This document shows positions 8,939-18,008 of a DNA stretch of 64,000 nt, piece after piece (within the stretch, counting starts at the first letter, position 1; each line of letters begins with the position of its first letter). Where the stretch lies: contig CBDAMZ010000010.1 of the NCBI GenBank assembly GCA_965197375.1, positions 558,001 to 622,000 of the forward strand. The letters are read 5' to 3'. The translations under genes and the position numbers were made by a program. The notes under the pieces were generated by a model, which ran no database searches, was not told the origin of the DNA, and saw only the letters and a list, made by a program, of their open reading frames with translations. The DNA is from CBDAMZ01 sp965197375 (GTDB taxonomy: Bacteria; Acidobacteriota; Vicinamibacteria; Vicinamibacterales; UBA8438).

Positions 8939-11491
8939 ATGACGCAGGAAACATTGCGAGATTTCTTTGACGACCACATCAAATCCGCTTCCGAGTTCCT
9001 CGTCTACGACGACGGATATCGCGCGCACGCTTACACCTACCACGACATTCGACGTTCCGCTGTTCAATTTGCCGATCGCCTACGTGCCGACGGTGTGCGT
9101 CCGAAGGATACACTCGTCATCTGGGGGGAAAACCGCCCCGAGTGGATTGCTGCATTCTGGGGTGCCGTGCTTGCCGGCGTCGTCGTTGTGCCGATCGACT
9201 ATCGCGCATCACCAGCACTCGTCGAGCGCGTCACCAAGATTGTTAAGACGCGCATCATCCTAACGGGCGACGAGGTGCCGCAGCCACCGACGCTGCCTGG
9301 CACTGACCGCTGGCGGCTTAATGATTTGCTTCCACCGTCGGCGTCGCAGGGTGACGCGACGGGGGGCGTTCCCAGTACCAACCACCTCGGCGCCAGCATC
9401 GTCAGTAGAAATAACCTCGCAGAAATCATTTTCACGTCAGGCACAACTGCCGAGCCCAAGGGGGTCGAGATCACACATGGAAATATCCTGGCCAATATCG
9501 TGCCAGTGGAGCGGGAAATCTTAAAGTATCAAAAGTACGGTCGGCCCTTCTTGCCCCTGCGGTTCCTAAACCTCCTCCCTCTGAGTCACATGTTCGGACA
9601 GGCGATGGCGACCTTCGTTCCGCCGATGCTTACAAGCACCACTGTTTTTATGCGCAGCTATAACCCGGCGGACATTGTGCGACAGATTCGCGCCCGTCGT
9701 GTGTCGGTGCTCGTCTGCGTGCCAAAGATCCTCGAGGTGCTACGCGAACATATCCTCCGCGTGGCACCAGAGGTGGCCGAGGCACCAGCCGTCAAACCTC
9801 ATGTGGCAATCCGCTGGTGGCGGCATCGACGCGTACACCGGTTGTTTGGGTTCAAGTTTTGGGCGTTCGTCGTGGGAGCAGCACCGCTCGATACCGAACT
9901 AGAGGAATTCTGGTCGCGGCTCGGCTTCCTGGTCATTCAGGGCTACGGCCTGACGGAAGCAGCCCCCATTGTCACGCTCAACCACCCGTTCCGTGCACGG
10001 CAGGGTTCGGTCGGCACGCCCATCGGGGGCGTGGAAGTGGTCATTGCTCCAGACGGAGAGATCCTCGTGCGCGGCGCCAACATCACACGCGGCTATTACA
10101 ACGCACCGGAGGAAACAGCACAGGTTTTCAAAAACAGTTGGTTTCACACGGGCGACATCGGCACACTCGATGATTCCGGTCGCCTCACGGTACGAGGTCG
10201 AAAGAAGGAAATGATCGTGACGCCCGAAGGACTCAACGTCTTTCCGGAGGACGTCGAGCGCGCCATTCATGGCAACGCGGGCGTCCGCGACGCCGCCGTA
10301 GTCGGCGTTGTGCGCGACGCGCGGGAACATGTGCACGCCCTGCTTGTCCTCGCTCCTGGCACTGAAGCGGACACGGTCGTCCGACAAGCCAATAGCCAAC
10401 TGGAAGACCATCAGAAAATCCGAGGTTGTTCGGTCTGGCCTTACGATTCGCTGCCACGGACCGAGGGCACCCAGAAGCTAAAGCGGGATGCGCTGAAACG
10501 TTGGGTCGAGGAGGGTCAAGCGGCCGTATCCTCATCAGGCCTGGTTACCTCCGAACGAACGGTCGAAGCAGTCGTCGATCAGTTCGCACATGGTCGACGC
10601 GTGACAGACGCCACCACACTCGAGGAATTGGGATTGAGCTCTATTGAGCGGATCGAGCTAATGATGGCGCTCGAGCGGCAGTTCGACCGACCGATCGACG
10701 AGAACGCGTTCCAGCTGACTCGGACAGTGGCCGATTTACGGGCGCTCGTCTCGGCGGAGAAGCTAGTCCGAGGTCAGGCTACGTCGGTTGCAGCACCAAC
10801 CGATGTTTACGACTTCCCGAGTTGGAACCGAAGCCGGGTGGCCAGCCTGATCCGACGGGTCGCACTGCCGACGTTTCTCCTTCCGCTGACCCGCGTGTTT
10901 GCCTGGATCCGGACGGAAGGCCTCGTTCATCTAGCGACAACGGAGGACCCTGTGGTCTACGCCGCAAACCACCAGAGCCATCTCGATACCCCGGTTATCC
11001 TCGCGGCGATACCCTCTCACCGTCGCTATCGAGTGGCCACCGCCGCTGCCAAAGAGTTCTTCGCAGCACACTTTCATCCCGAGCGGTATACCCGGTGGGA
11101 ACGGCTCACCAACAGCCTCAACTACTACCTGGCGAGCTTGTTCTTTAAGGTGTTCCCCCTCCCACAGCGTGAGGCCGGCACTCGAGAAGCCATCCGCTAC
11201 CTAGGTGAGCTCCTGAACGAAAGGACTTCGGTGCTTATCTTTCCGGAAGGGCGGCGTACCCAAACCGGGGAGATCGGCACGTTTCAGCCGGGAATCGGTA
11301 TGATCGCAGCGCGACTCCAGGTGCCGATCGTGCCGGTTCGCATCGAGGGTCTTGACCAGATTCTGCACCAGTCATGGCGAATGGCCCGACCCGGGCGCAC
11401 ACGCGTGGCGTTTGGCGCGCCGCTGCGGCTCACGGGTGACAACTACCAACGGATGGCGAAGCAAGTGGAAGAAGCTGTGAAAGCACTGTAA
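8939..11491 (+). CDS. Single-chain acyl-ACP/CoA ligase + acyl carrier protein + PlsC acyltransferase
   Basis: 850 aa in three parts. Residues 1 to ~545 are an AMP-forming ligase: IIFTSGTTAEPKGVE near 163, GYGLTEAAP, FHTGDIG, VRGRKKEMIV. Residues ~550-620 form a carrier-protein domain with the helix-II motif LGLSSIERIEL near 562-572, whose second Ser could carry phosphopantetheine. Residues ~660-850 are a lysophospholipid-type acyltransferase with NHQSHLD near 677 and FPEGRRT near 767. Inferred role: activate a free fatty acid, load it on the internal carrier and transfer it to a lysolipid, like E. coli Aas but with reversed domain order and an added ACP. ATG 8939 follows a CATAAT box; ATG 8900 is also in frame. 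Divergent from the hydrolase lipoprotein. Confidence 0.86.
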   Translation: MTQETLRDFFDDHIKSASEFLVYDDGYRAHAYTYHDIRRSAVQFADRLRADGVRPKDTLVIWGENRPEWIAAFWGAVLAGVVVVPIDYRASPALVERVTKIVKTRIILTGDEVPQPPTLPGTDRWRLNDLLPPSASQGDATGGVPSTNHLGASIVSRNNLAEIIFTSGTTAEPKGVEITHGNILANIVPVEREILKYQKYGRPFLPLRFLNLLPLSHMFGQAMATFVPPMLTSTTVFMRSYNPADIVRQIRARRVSVLVCVPKILEVLREHILRVAPEVAEAPAVKPHVAIRWWRHRRVHRLFGFKFWAFVVGAAPLDTELEEFWSRLGFLVIQGYGLTEAAPIVTLNHPFRARQGSVGTPIGGVEVVIAPDGEILVRGANITRGYYNAPEETAQVFKNSWFHTGDIGTLDDSGRLTVRGRKKEMIVTPEGLNVFPEDVERAIHGNAGVRDAAVVGVVRDAREHVHALLVLAPGTEADTVVRQANSQLEDHQKIRGCSVWPYDSLPRTEGTQKLKRDALKRWVEEGQAAVSSSGLVTSERTVEAVVDQFAHGRRVTDATTLEELGLSSIERIELMMALERQFDRPIDENAFQLTRTVADLRALVSAEKLVRGQATSVAAPTDVYDFPSWNRSRVASLIRRVALPTFLLPLTRVFAWIRTEGLVHLATTEDPVVYAANHQSHLDTPVILAAIPSHRRYRVATAAAKEFFAAHFHPERYTRWERLTNSLNYYLASLFFKVFPLPQREAGTREAIRYLGELLNERTSVLIFPEGRRTQTGEIGTFQPGIGMIAARLQVPIVPVRIEGLDQILHQSWRMARPGRTRVAFGAPLRLTGDNYQRMAKQVEEAVKAL

Positions 11492-11754
11492 TGCGTCACT
11501 GCCGGCGCGGGGCACATACACCACCCCTCGACGGCGGAACAAAACTTCGGAGGCGCCATAACTTCGCCAGCCTGGTTCACCGAGCCCGGCACGAAGTCAA
11601 ACCACACCCACTGCGCTACTCGCAGAGTGGAATTTTCCTGGACGATCGTGCGAATGGCTGGAAACATCAAGGGAGGGCTGTCCGTCACCTGCATCCACTC
11701 GCGTTAACTGACCGTCTCTCCCATCCGCCGTTCTTTCATATCTGGGAACTGCGA

Positions 11755-11760
11755 TACACT
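11755..11760 (+). promoter_or_regulatory. Candidate -10 box (TACACT) for the small Cys-rich gene
   Basis: TACACT ends 9 nt before ATG 11770. It matches the consensus at 4 of 6 positions; no clear -35. The spacing would give a leaderless or nearly leaderless transcript. Confidence 0.3.
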
Positions 11761-11769
11761 GTCACGAAG

Positions 11770-12030
11770 ATGCCCGATAGGTCCGGCTCTCTCGGCGCCG
11801 CGGACGCTGAACGCGCACCAGAACCGGTTCATGGCGATCGTGCCGCCAGTAGATTTAAATCGTGTCGCTGGCACGCCACGCGGGATGGCGGCGCGGCTTA
11901 TTGCTCACACCCGGACGTTCTGCCGTACTCGGGAATGAACGGCTTCAAGCCTGCAGCCTGGTGTCTCGAATGCACGTTTTACAAACTGCGTCGAACGGTA
12001 AAAAAGCGTGACAAGCAGCCCGACTACTAG
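11770..12030 (+). CDS. Small cysteine-rich protein, unknown function
   Basis: 86 aa. The N-terminal ~40 residues look disordered. The C-terminal half has a compact Cys/His pattern: SCRWHATRDGGAAYCSH, then GFKPAAWCLECTFYKLRRT, ending in basic residues. The spacing of four Cys and nearby His could bind zinc. Composition of the C-terminal half is protein-like and unlike a random frame. It follows the acyl ligase by 278 bp with its own -10 candidate. I do not recognise a named family. Confidence 0.5.
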   Translation: MPDRSGSLGAADAERAPEPVHGDRAASRFKSCRWHATRDGGAAYCSHPDVLPYSGMNGFKPAAWCLECTFYKLRRTVKKRDKQPDY

Positions 12031-12134
12031 CAAAATCACGCTTCCAATGCCACACGGGGCTGGACATCTTCTGGAGGCGCCCAAAAACTTATCTCAAACG
12101 TTACGATATCGCCCTTGGAAGATGTCAGGTAGCG

Positions 12135-13313
12135 CTACTCGCTGAACTCACGCGCGAGCTCGATCCACTCACCGTCTGGTGCGAGTTGTTGGTAGGCACG
12201 CCAATGTGGCTTGGCATCCGTTGACCGTCCCATTTTCTCCAACGTGACCGCCAAATAAAAGTGAGCGTCGGTGTAGTCGGCATTGAGCCGCAACGCGTCA
12301 CGATAGTGGGCGGCCGCCTCCGCGTAGCGACCGAGATCGTGATGGATGTTGCCAAGGTTGAAGTAGGCTTCAAAGCAGTCGCCGTCCAGCCTGAGCGCCC
12401 GTTCGTAGAGCGCTTGCGCCTCGACGAGTGCGTCACGGGCGTAGTGAATGTTCGCAAGATTGACGATCGCCGGCACGAGATTTGGGTCGAACAGGAGCGC
12501 TTTCCGGTAGGCGACACGAGCGCGTTCCTGATCCGACTCCGGTCCTTCGTCCAATTCGGATCCTTCGATGAAAAAGCCCGCAGCCAAGGCGGCCTGCGCG
12601 TCGCTTGGTTCGGACGGTACCAGCTCGAGAGACGCGCCGCTCGCCGTCTCGCGTCGCCGAAGCGCCACGACTTTGGCCGGCTGCGCGTCACCACGCACGG
12701 ACCTGAAATTCAGGGCTAGCTGCCCCTCTCGCACCGCTAGCAGCGCACGTACCGCGCCACGGAAGGAACCGCCGCGCTGCAGATCCTCATTCACCTGCTT
12801 CACCACCGCCAGGTCACTGAAGCTGTAATAGGTATCGGCGTTCGTCCGTGCGACCGGCCGGAGTAGGCCCCACTTTTCCAGATGGTTAATGCGGTCCTCG
12901 CGAACCAGCGGGTAGCGTTCCTGCATCTGGCGCAGGCTGTGATAGAGTCGCTTCAGTGACTCGTTCGAACGCAACCCACCAAGCTTGCAGAACTCCTCCT
13001 CACTCAGAATCGTGACTCGACCGGGCGACTTGGTGTTGACACCCTTCGCCTTCCTGAGCTTATTGCTCTTTTCAGACGCGACGTCCGCACTATCCGAGCT
13101 CCGGGGCACCCCGTTCGGGAATCCCTCCGCCCCGACGACCAGTAATGTCGTGCGTGCCGTGACTTCCGTCTCGGCGACACCGCCAAGGCGCTCGACCAGG
13201 GCTCGTGCTTCACGGCGTCCGAGCGAGGCAAGTTTTCCGGTGAAAACGACAGTCTGACCAGCGAAAGGGGTGTTCGTGGGCGTGCGGCCGTCCTGTTGAG
13301 GCAGTAGCGTCAT
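12135..13313 (-). CDS. BRCT - MerR-type HTH - TPR protein
   Basis: 392 aa. Residues ~17-115 are a BRCT domain like that of NAD-dependent DNA ligase: FAGQTVVFTGKLASLGRREA, then AETEVTARTTLLVVG. Residues ~120-190 resemble a MerR winged HTH, with DRINHLEKWGLLRPVARTNA and YYSFSDLAVVKQV. Residues ~240-385 carry TPR repeats (KALLFDPNLVPAIVNLANIH, ALRLDGDCFEAYFNLGNIHH, ALRLNADYTDAHFYLAVTLE). This suggests a DNA-associated regulator or adaptor acting through protein contacts. The usual C-terminal ligand domain of MerR is replaced by TPRs. No operon partner; the divergent neighbour is glucokinase. Target and role unknown. Confidence 0.75.
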   Translation of the reverse strand: MTLLPQQDGRTPTNTPFAGQTVVFTGKLASLGRREARALVERLGGVAETEVTARTTLLVVGAEGFPNGVPRSSDSADVASEKSNKLRKAKGVNTKSPGRVTILSEEEFCKLGGLRSNESLKRLYHSLRQMQERYPLVREDRINHLEKWGLLRPVARTNADTYYSFSDLAVVKQVNEDLQRGGSFRGAVRALLAVREGQLALNFRSVRGDAQPAKVVALRRRETASGASLELVPSEPSDAQAALAAGFFIEGSELDEGPESDQERARVAYRKALLFDPNLVPAIVNLANIHYARDALVEAQALYERALRLDGDCFEAYFNLGNIHHDLGRYAEAAAHYRDALRLNADYTDAHFYLAVTLEKMGRSTDAKPHWRAYQQLAPDGEWIELAREFSE

Positions 13314-13438
13314 GTCGCGACGCGTTCTTTGCTCGAGCGACCGAGAACGAATCCCGGCGTCACACCTCCGCTCAAGCGCTGGAAAGATGAATGAGATCGA
13401 TCATAAAGTCAAGTCGTCCTCACCTAAAGAGGAGACCG

Positions 13439-14425
13439 ATGCTTCTGGCCGGTGATGTCGGCGGCACCAAGACGCTACTGGGAATCTACGACCGCGGCAC
13501 CACAAGGCCGTCGTCGCTCGAGGTGCACTGCTACCCGACGATCGACTTCGAGAACCTCAGCACGATGATCGCCAAGTTCCTCAAAACCGTGCCGAGCCTC
13601 GGCACAATTGACGCGGCGTGTTTCGGCGTTGCGGGTCCGGTCCGCGACGGAGTCGCAGAGCTGACGAATGTGCCGTGGCGCATCAACGCCTCGCAAATCG
13701 CGGATCGGTTTTCCATTCCCGCAGTGAGCTTACTGAACGACCTGGTAGCCATGGGTTACGCCATCTCGGTACTAACTCCTGGCGAGCTGGAGGTTCTCCA
13801 ACCCGGACGGCCGGTAGCCAGCGCGAACCGCGCGCTTATCGCTCCTGGTACCGGCCTAGGGGAGGCGCTGCTCCACAACATCAATGGCCACTTCGTACCC
13901 TCTCCGTCCGAGGGTGGCCACGCCGACTTCGCGCCACGGACGACGCGCGAGGTCCAGCTGCTGAAAGCACTCGTGGCGCGCTTTGGCCGTGCTTCATACG
14001 AACATGTCTTGTCTGGCCCCGGACTAACGAACATTCATGCGTTTGTGCACCAGGCCGAGCACTGCCGTGGCGTACCGCCAGGACGACCTTCGTCGGACCT
14101 TCCGGCCCTCATCACCGCGTCGGCGCTCGGACGCCGGTGCGAGAAGTGTGTGGAGACACTCGACGTGTTCGTCGGAGTGCTAGGCACCGAGGCCGGGAAT
14201 CTTGGCCTGCGTTGTGTTGCCACGGCCGGGGTCTTCTTAGGCGGCGGCATTCCGCTCAAGATCCTCCCGGCTCTGCAAACCCGAACCTTTCTCGAAGCAT
14301 TCCGGGCTAAGCCGCCCATGTCAGCGTTGGCGGCCGACATGCCGGTCGGAGTCATCCGAGCCCGCCACCCGGCGCTCCTCGGTGCCGCTGTCGCCGCCGC
14401 GCGCCTCGCCGGCGAGCGGGAATAG
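13439..14425 (+). CDS. glk: Glucokinase (Glk family)
   Basis: 328 aa, typical length. It phosphorylates glucose with ATP at the entry to glycolysis. Motifs: LLAGDVGGTKTLLGIY (phosphate loop) at the N-terminus, CFGVAGPVRDG, LLNDLVAMGYAI with the catalytic Asp, APGTGLGEALL and PSEGGHADFAP. ATG 13439 is preceded by AGAGGAGA as a ribosome-binding site; the longer frame from 13391 is not conserved. It is of the bacterial Glk family rather than ROK, since the ROK zinc-binding cysteine motif is absent. Stands alone. Confidence 0.92.
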   Translation: MLLAGDVGGTKTLLGIYDRGTTRPSSLEVHCYPTIDFENLSTMIAKFLKTVPSLGTIDAACFGVAGPVRDGVAELTNVPWRINASQIADRFSIPAVSLLNDLVAMGYAISVLTPGELEVLQPGRPVASANRALIAPGTGLGEALLHNINGHFVPSPSEGGHADFAPRTTREVQLLKALVARFGRASYEHVLSGPGLTNIHAFVHQAEHCRGVPPGRPSSDLPALITASALGRRCEKCVETLDVFVGVLGTEAGNLGLRCVATAGVFLGGGIPLKILPALQTRTFLEAFRAKPPMSALAADMPVGVIRARHPALLGAAVAAARLAGERE

Positions 14426-14479
14426 TCACGGTTCTCCAGGAATTGCCAGTAGTTGATCGCCGTTAGAGGGCCGCTGGCA

Positions 14480-15313
14480 TTAGGGTCCTACCCGTGTCGC
14501 CTTCAGAAAGCTCTCCCATGTCGCCAAGTAGGGTTCGCCTCCCACCAGATAGGTGTCATTGTGACCGGCCCCCTCAATCACGTGGAAGCGCTTCGGGCCT
14601 TTCGCCCGCGTAAAAAGAGCCCGACCGTGGTCAAGAGGAACGATCTCGTCGTGATCGCCATGCAGAAAGAGCTTTGGAGGCTGCACGCGGTGGATCCTCG
14701 ACTCGATGTCCAGCTTCGTGCGAATTGCAGCCGACGGGACGAACCAGTAATGCACCCGCGCGAGTGCCGGCACCGACCGGAATACTGACTCGAGCACCAA
14801 CGCGCCGGCTGGTCGTTGCAGCGCAACCTCGACCGCAATCGCGCCGCCGAGCGAACGGCCGAACAGCACGATGTCATCTGGCCGCGCGCCCCGCGTAACA
14901 ACAGCATCATAGATCGCGACACCATCGAGGTAGAGCCCCCGTTCGTCTGGCTTCCCTTGACTCAGCCCATAGCCGCGATAGTCGACGAGCACGATGTCAA
15001 CGCCGAGCCGCTTAACAAACAACCTGGCGTTGTCGAGGCGATCGGCAATGTTCCCAGCGTTGCCGTGGTACCACACGAGCACGCGGCCGCTGCTCCCATG
15101 AATCCACCAACCGCTGAGTTTGGTGCCATCATTCGCTGTCACCCGAAGCTCGTCGGCTCGTAGGCCATAGGCGTCCGGCTTCGCGAGGTGGCCGCGCGTT
15201 GGAAAGAAAATGAGCCGGCGCTCCTGCAGCACCAGAATGCCGATGATCACAGTCCAGACAGCCAAGACCAGGCCGGCGATTCCGAGTGCTGTGCCGATCA
15301 TCGAGCGACCCAT
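14480..15313 (-). CDS. Membrane-anchored alpha/beta hydrolase
   Basis: 277 aa. One N-terminal transmembrane helix (residues ~6-27, IGTALGIAGLVLAVWTVIIG) is followed by RRLIFFPTRG and an alpha/beta hydrolase fold: VWYHGNAGN oxyanion region, nucleophile Ser in LFGRSLGGAIA, acid in HGDHDEIVP, His in GAGHNDTY. This pattern matches the ABHD13/ABHD17-like (YqiA/FrsA-related) serine hydrolases found across bacteria. The substrate is unknown. It is convergent with glucokinase, 54 bp away. Confidence 0.84.
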   Translation of the reverse strand: MGRSMIGTALGIAGLVLAVWTVIIGILVLQERRLIFFPTRGHLAKPDAYGLRADELRVTANDGTKLSGWWIHGSSGRVLVWYHGNAGNIADRLDNARLFVKRLGVDIVLVDYRGYGLSQGKPDERGLYLDGVAIYDAVVTRGARPDDIVLFGRSLGGAIAVEVALQRPAGALVLESVFRSVPALARVHYWFVPSAAIRTKLDIESRIHRVQPPKLFLHGDHDEIVPLDHGRALFTRAKGPKRFHVIEGAGHNDTYLVGGEPYLATWESFLKATRVGP

Positions 15314-15436
15314 GACCTATTCGGACGGATTGTAGTAGCCTCAAACAGAGTGTTCCCCATTGATAGAGGAAGTGACAGCGGTCTATCTCGATCAGTACAA
15401 CCAACTCGTCGGGGGAGCATTGTAGGCGTTGGTGGC

Positions 15437-16150
15437 TTAACAGATCGTCCCGAAGGCGAAGCCGCGTGCGCGAAGCGTCGGGATCAGCAAAGCCACTGCT
15501 TCGACCGCGTATTCTCGGTCCGCTTCCGGGTTCTCATGATGCCCATCGTGAATCACAATGATGTCGCCACCAGACGAGCGGCTCGCGATCCGCTCGACGA
15601 GAACCTCGGGGACGGGACGCCGGTACCAATTGAAATCCCACAGGCCCCAGCCCTATCCGACCAACGCATAGTCGAGCTGCGCCAAACCGGCATACATCTG
15701 GCCGCTACGCCAGCCACCATGTGGTCGAAATGCTCGGCACGGGCGGCGACCGGTCAGACGCTCGATACGGTCAGCAGCAGCCGTGAGGGTGTGTGCCACG
15801 TTATCAGGCGACATCACCATCAATTTTCGCGTGTGGGTGTGCAGGCCAACGGCATGGCCCTCATCAAACATGCGTCGGACGATGGGGGCGGTTTCCGTAG
15901 TGAGGTGGCGGTCGATGATGAAGAAGGTCGCAACCGCCCGCTCATCGGCCAGCACGTCGAGCAGCCGTGGCGTCGCGTTTGGATTCGGGCCGTCGTCGAA
16001 AGTGAGATACACCGTTGGCAAATCGCCCCGCGTGGGCATGCGCCACAGAGTGCTGGCTGGGGCAATAGCGTCGAGGAAAAATGGGAACGGCGCCACGTGC
16101 GCGAACGACATGACCCCGAAGCCAGCGGCAACCAGCACCCAAAACATCAC
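15437..16150 (-). pseudogene. Polysaccharide deacetylase (NodB domain) interrupted by an in-frame TAG
   Basis: The frame from ATG 16150 codes for an N-terminal signal/anchor (MFWVLVAAGFGVMSFAHV) and a NodB core: VYLTFDDGPNPNAT with the metal-binding Asp pair, VGLHTHTRKLM with the His pair, and FRPHGGWRSGQM. A TAG at 15653-15655 (codon 166) stops it after LDYALVG. The same frame then continues with GWGLWDFNWYRRPVPEVL and GGDIIVIHDGHHENPEADRE, the expected end of the domain, to TAA at 15437-15439. One G-to-A change (TGG to TAG) explains it, since Trp is plausible here. Either a nonsense mutation or a sequence error; the truncated form lacks the catalytic HDG strand. Its start abuts that of the divergent methyltransferase. 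Confidence 0.82.
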
Positions 16151-16921
16151 GTGCTGGCAAGCATAGCAGCATTCCTGCTCTGCACCCTGTCGCTAACGGC
16201 CTGCATGATCAAGCCGGTCGAACAGCGCGCGGCCCAGGCTGACGATTGGTCCGACGCACGACGAAGCATGGTCGATCGGCAATTGCGGGGGCGTGGCATC
16301 ACGAGCCCGCGCGTACTTACGGCGATGGAGGTGGTGCCTCGCCACCGCTTCGTACCGTCAAGCCTCCAGCGACATGCCTACGACGACGGGCCACTGCCTA
16401 TTGGGTACGAGCAGACGATCTCGCAGCCCTACATCGTCGCTTACATGACCGAAGCGCTCGCGCTTCCGACCAACGCAAAGGTGCTAGAGATCGGTACCGG
16501 GTCCGGCTACCAGGCCGCGGTGCTCGGAGAGATCGCACGTGAGGTGTTCACGATCGAAATCGTGGCCGAGCTGGCAGCGAGATCAAAAACGCTGCTCGCC
16601 GAGCTCGGCTACACCAACATCGTAGTAAAAACCGGCGATGGCTATCGCGGTTGGCCGGAACACGCACCCTTCGACGGCATTATCGTGACCGCTGCTCCAG
16701 ACCATATCCCGTCAGCCCTGATTGACCAGCTCGCCGTCGGCGCTCGCCTCATCATCCCCGTCGGCCACTTCAGACAGGCGATGACCATCGTGACGAATGA
16801 GCCGGACGGCACTCGCACCAACGTAACCCTTCCGGTTCGATTCGTCCCGATGACCGGGGAGGCGCTGAGTGAGCACCCATCCGGCCGACCGTCCCAGCGG
16901 CGACGAAAGCATCGTAATTGA
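16151..16921 (+). CDS. pcm: Protein-L-isoaspartate O-methyltransferase, lipoprotein form
   Basis: 256 aa. It repairs isoaspartyl residues in aged proteins with S-adenosylmethionine. Motifs: RSMVDRQLRGRGITSPRVL, VPRHRFVP, GYEQTISQPYIVAYM, the SAM-binding VLEIGTGSGYQAAVL and FDGIIVTAAPDHIP. From GTG 16151 the first residues (LASIAAFLLCTLSLTAC) form a signal sequence with lipobox LTAC, so the enzyme would be exported and anchored. Starting instead at ATG 16205 would give a cytoplasmic form. Its start codon is directly adjacent, back to back, to the deacetylase start. It converges on mrp, 7 bp away. Confidence 0.88.
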   Translation: MLASIAAFLLCTLSLTACMIKPVEQRAAQADDWSDARRSMVDRQLRGRGITSPRVLTAMEVVPRHRFVPSSLQRHAYDDGPLPIGYEQTISQPYIVAYMTEALALPTNAKVLEIGTGSGYQAAVLGEIAREVFTIEIVAELAARSKTLLAELGYTNIVVKTGDGYRGWPEHAPFDGIIVTAAPDHIPSALIDQLAVGARLIIPVGHFRQAMTIVTNEPDGTRTNVTLPVRFVPMTGEALSEHPSGRPSQRRRKHRN

Positions 16922-16928
16922 GCACATG

Positions 16929-18008
16929 TTAGCTGGCCGACGCAGCCGATAGGGGACGCTCGTAGCTAGCAACCGACACCTGAGCGGCCATTCGCTCGGC
17001 CGTCTGGAAGAACGCCTGTGCCGCCGGGGAGTCCGGTTCAGCACTCACGATCGGCACTCCGGCATCGCTGCCAATGCGAATTGACTCGTAGATCGGAAGC
17101 TGCCCCAGAAACGGGACACCGAGCTCTGCAGCGACCTGCTCGCCACCGCCCTTTCCAAAGAGATCGTGCTCTTGACCACACCCGGAACAGACGTAGTAGC
17201 TCATGTTCTCAATGATACCAAGCGTCGGCACGTTGAGCTTGCGATACATGGCGACGGCGCGACGGCTGTCGGCGAGTGAGACCGCTTGCGGCGTAGTAAC
17301 CACGATAGCGCCAGCCACCGGCACCGTCTGGGTTAAGCTAAGCGCCACGTCGCCAGTACCCGGTGGCATGTCGACAACCAGGTAGTCCAGCTCGCCCCAT
17401 TGAACGTCCTTGAAAAACTGCCGGATGACCCCGTGGAGCATCGGGCCGCGCCAGATGATCGGCGCGTTGGCATCCGCAAGGAACCCCATCGAGACCACTT
17501 GAACGCCGTATTTTTCCGCCGGTACGATCTTTTTCCCATCGGTCTCGAGCTGCGCGTCGAGGCCGAACATCATCGGGACGTTGGGTCCGTAAACGTCGCC
17601 GTCGATCATACCGACCCGCCCCCCGTACTTGGCGAGCGCGACCGCCAGGTTGACAGCGACGGTCGTCTTACCGACACCACCCTTGCCAGCACCAACAGCG
17701 ATGACGTTCTTGACGCCTGCAATCGGCGAGCGTCCCTCGTCTGGAACCATCGCCGCGCGGACGCTGGCGGTCATCTGAACATCAACACTCGTCACCCCAT
17801 CGAGTCGAGAAACGGCAGCACAGGCCTGATCCCGCATCTGCTCTTTGGCCGGACACGCCGGGGTCGTGAGCTCGATCGTGAAGGCGACGCGACCAGCTTC
17901 CATAACAAGATCCTTGACGAATCCAAGACTCACGATGTCTCGACCAAGGTCTGGATCAGTAACCGTTGCGAGCGCCTTTCGGACGGCCGACTCCGACACT
18001 GCGTTCAT
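16929..18008 (-). CDS. Mrp/ApbC-type Fe-S carrier P-loop ATPase
   Basis: 359 aa cytoplasmic scaffold that carries iron-sulfur clusters to apo-proteins. Residues ~5-85 are a MIP18/DUF59 domain (VTDPDLGRDIVSLGFVKDL, TTPACPAKEQM). Then comes the deviant Walker A VGAGKGGVGKTTVAVNLA, DGDVYGPNVPMMFG, DMPPGTGDVALS and the cluster-binding pair in YYVCSGCGQEHDLFG. ATG 18008 begins at the DUF59 domain; the longer frame to 18089 is not conserved. No Fe-S operon is adjacent, though an ErpA-type gene lies at 33691. Confidence 0.92.
   Translation of the reverse strand: MNAVSESAVRKALATVTDPDLGRDIVSLGFVKDLVMEAGRVAFTIELTTPACPAKEQMRDQACAAVSRLDGVTSVDVQMTASVRAAMVPDEGRSPIAGVKNVIAVGAGKGGVGKTTVAVNLAVALAKYGGRVGMIDGDVYGPNVPMMFGLDAQLETDGKKIVPAEKYGVQVVSMGFLADANAPIIWRGPMLHGVIRQFFKDVQWGELDYLVVDMPPGTGDVALSLTQTVPVAGAIVVTTPQAVSLADSRRAVAMYRKLNVPTLGIIENMSYYVCSGCGQEHDLFGKGGGEQVAAELGVPFLGQLPIYESIRIGSDAGVPIVSAEPDSPAAQAFFQTAERMAAQVSVASYERPLSAASAS

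Noticed and set aside
11443..11694. Minus-strand frame of 83 codons after the acyl ligase
   Set aside because: It overlaps the end of the ligase gene antisense and matches nothing recognised; its natural-looking start is not enough.
12063..12126. GACATCTTC/GAAGATGTC inverted repeat between convergent genes
   Set aside because: A 46-nt loop and no T run; too weak to call a terminator.
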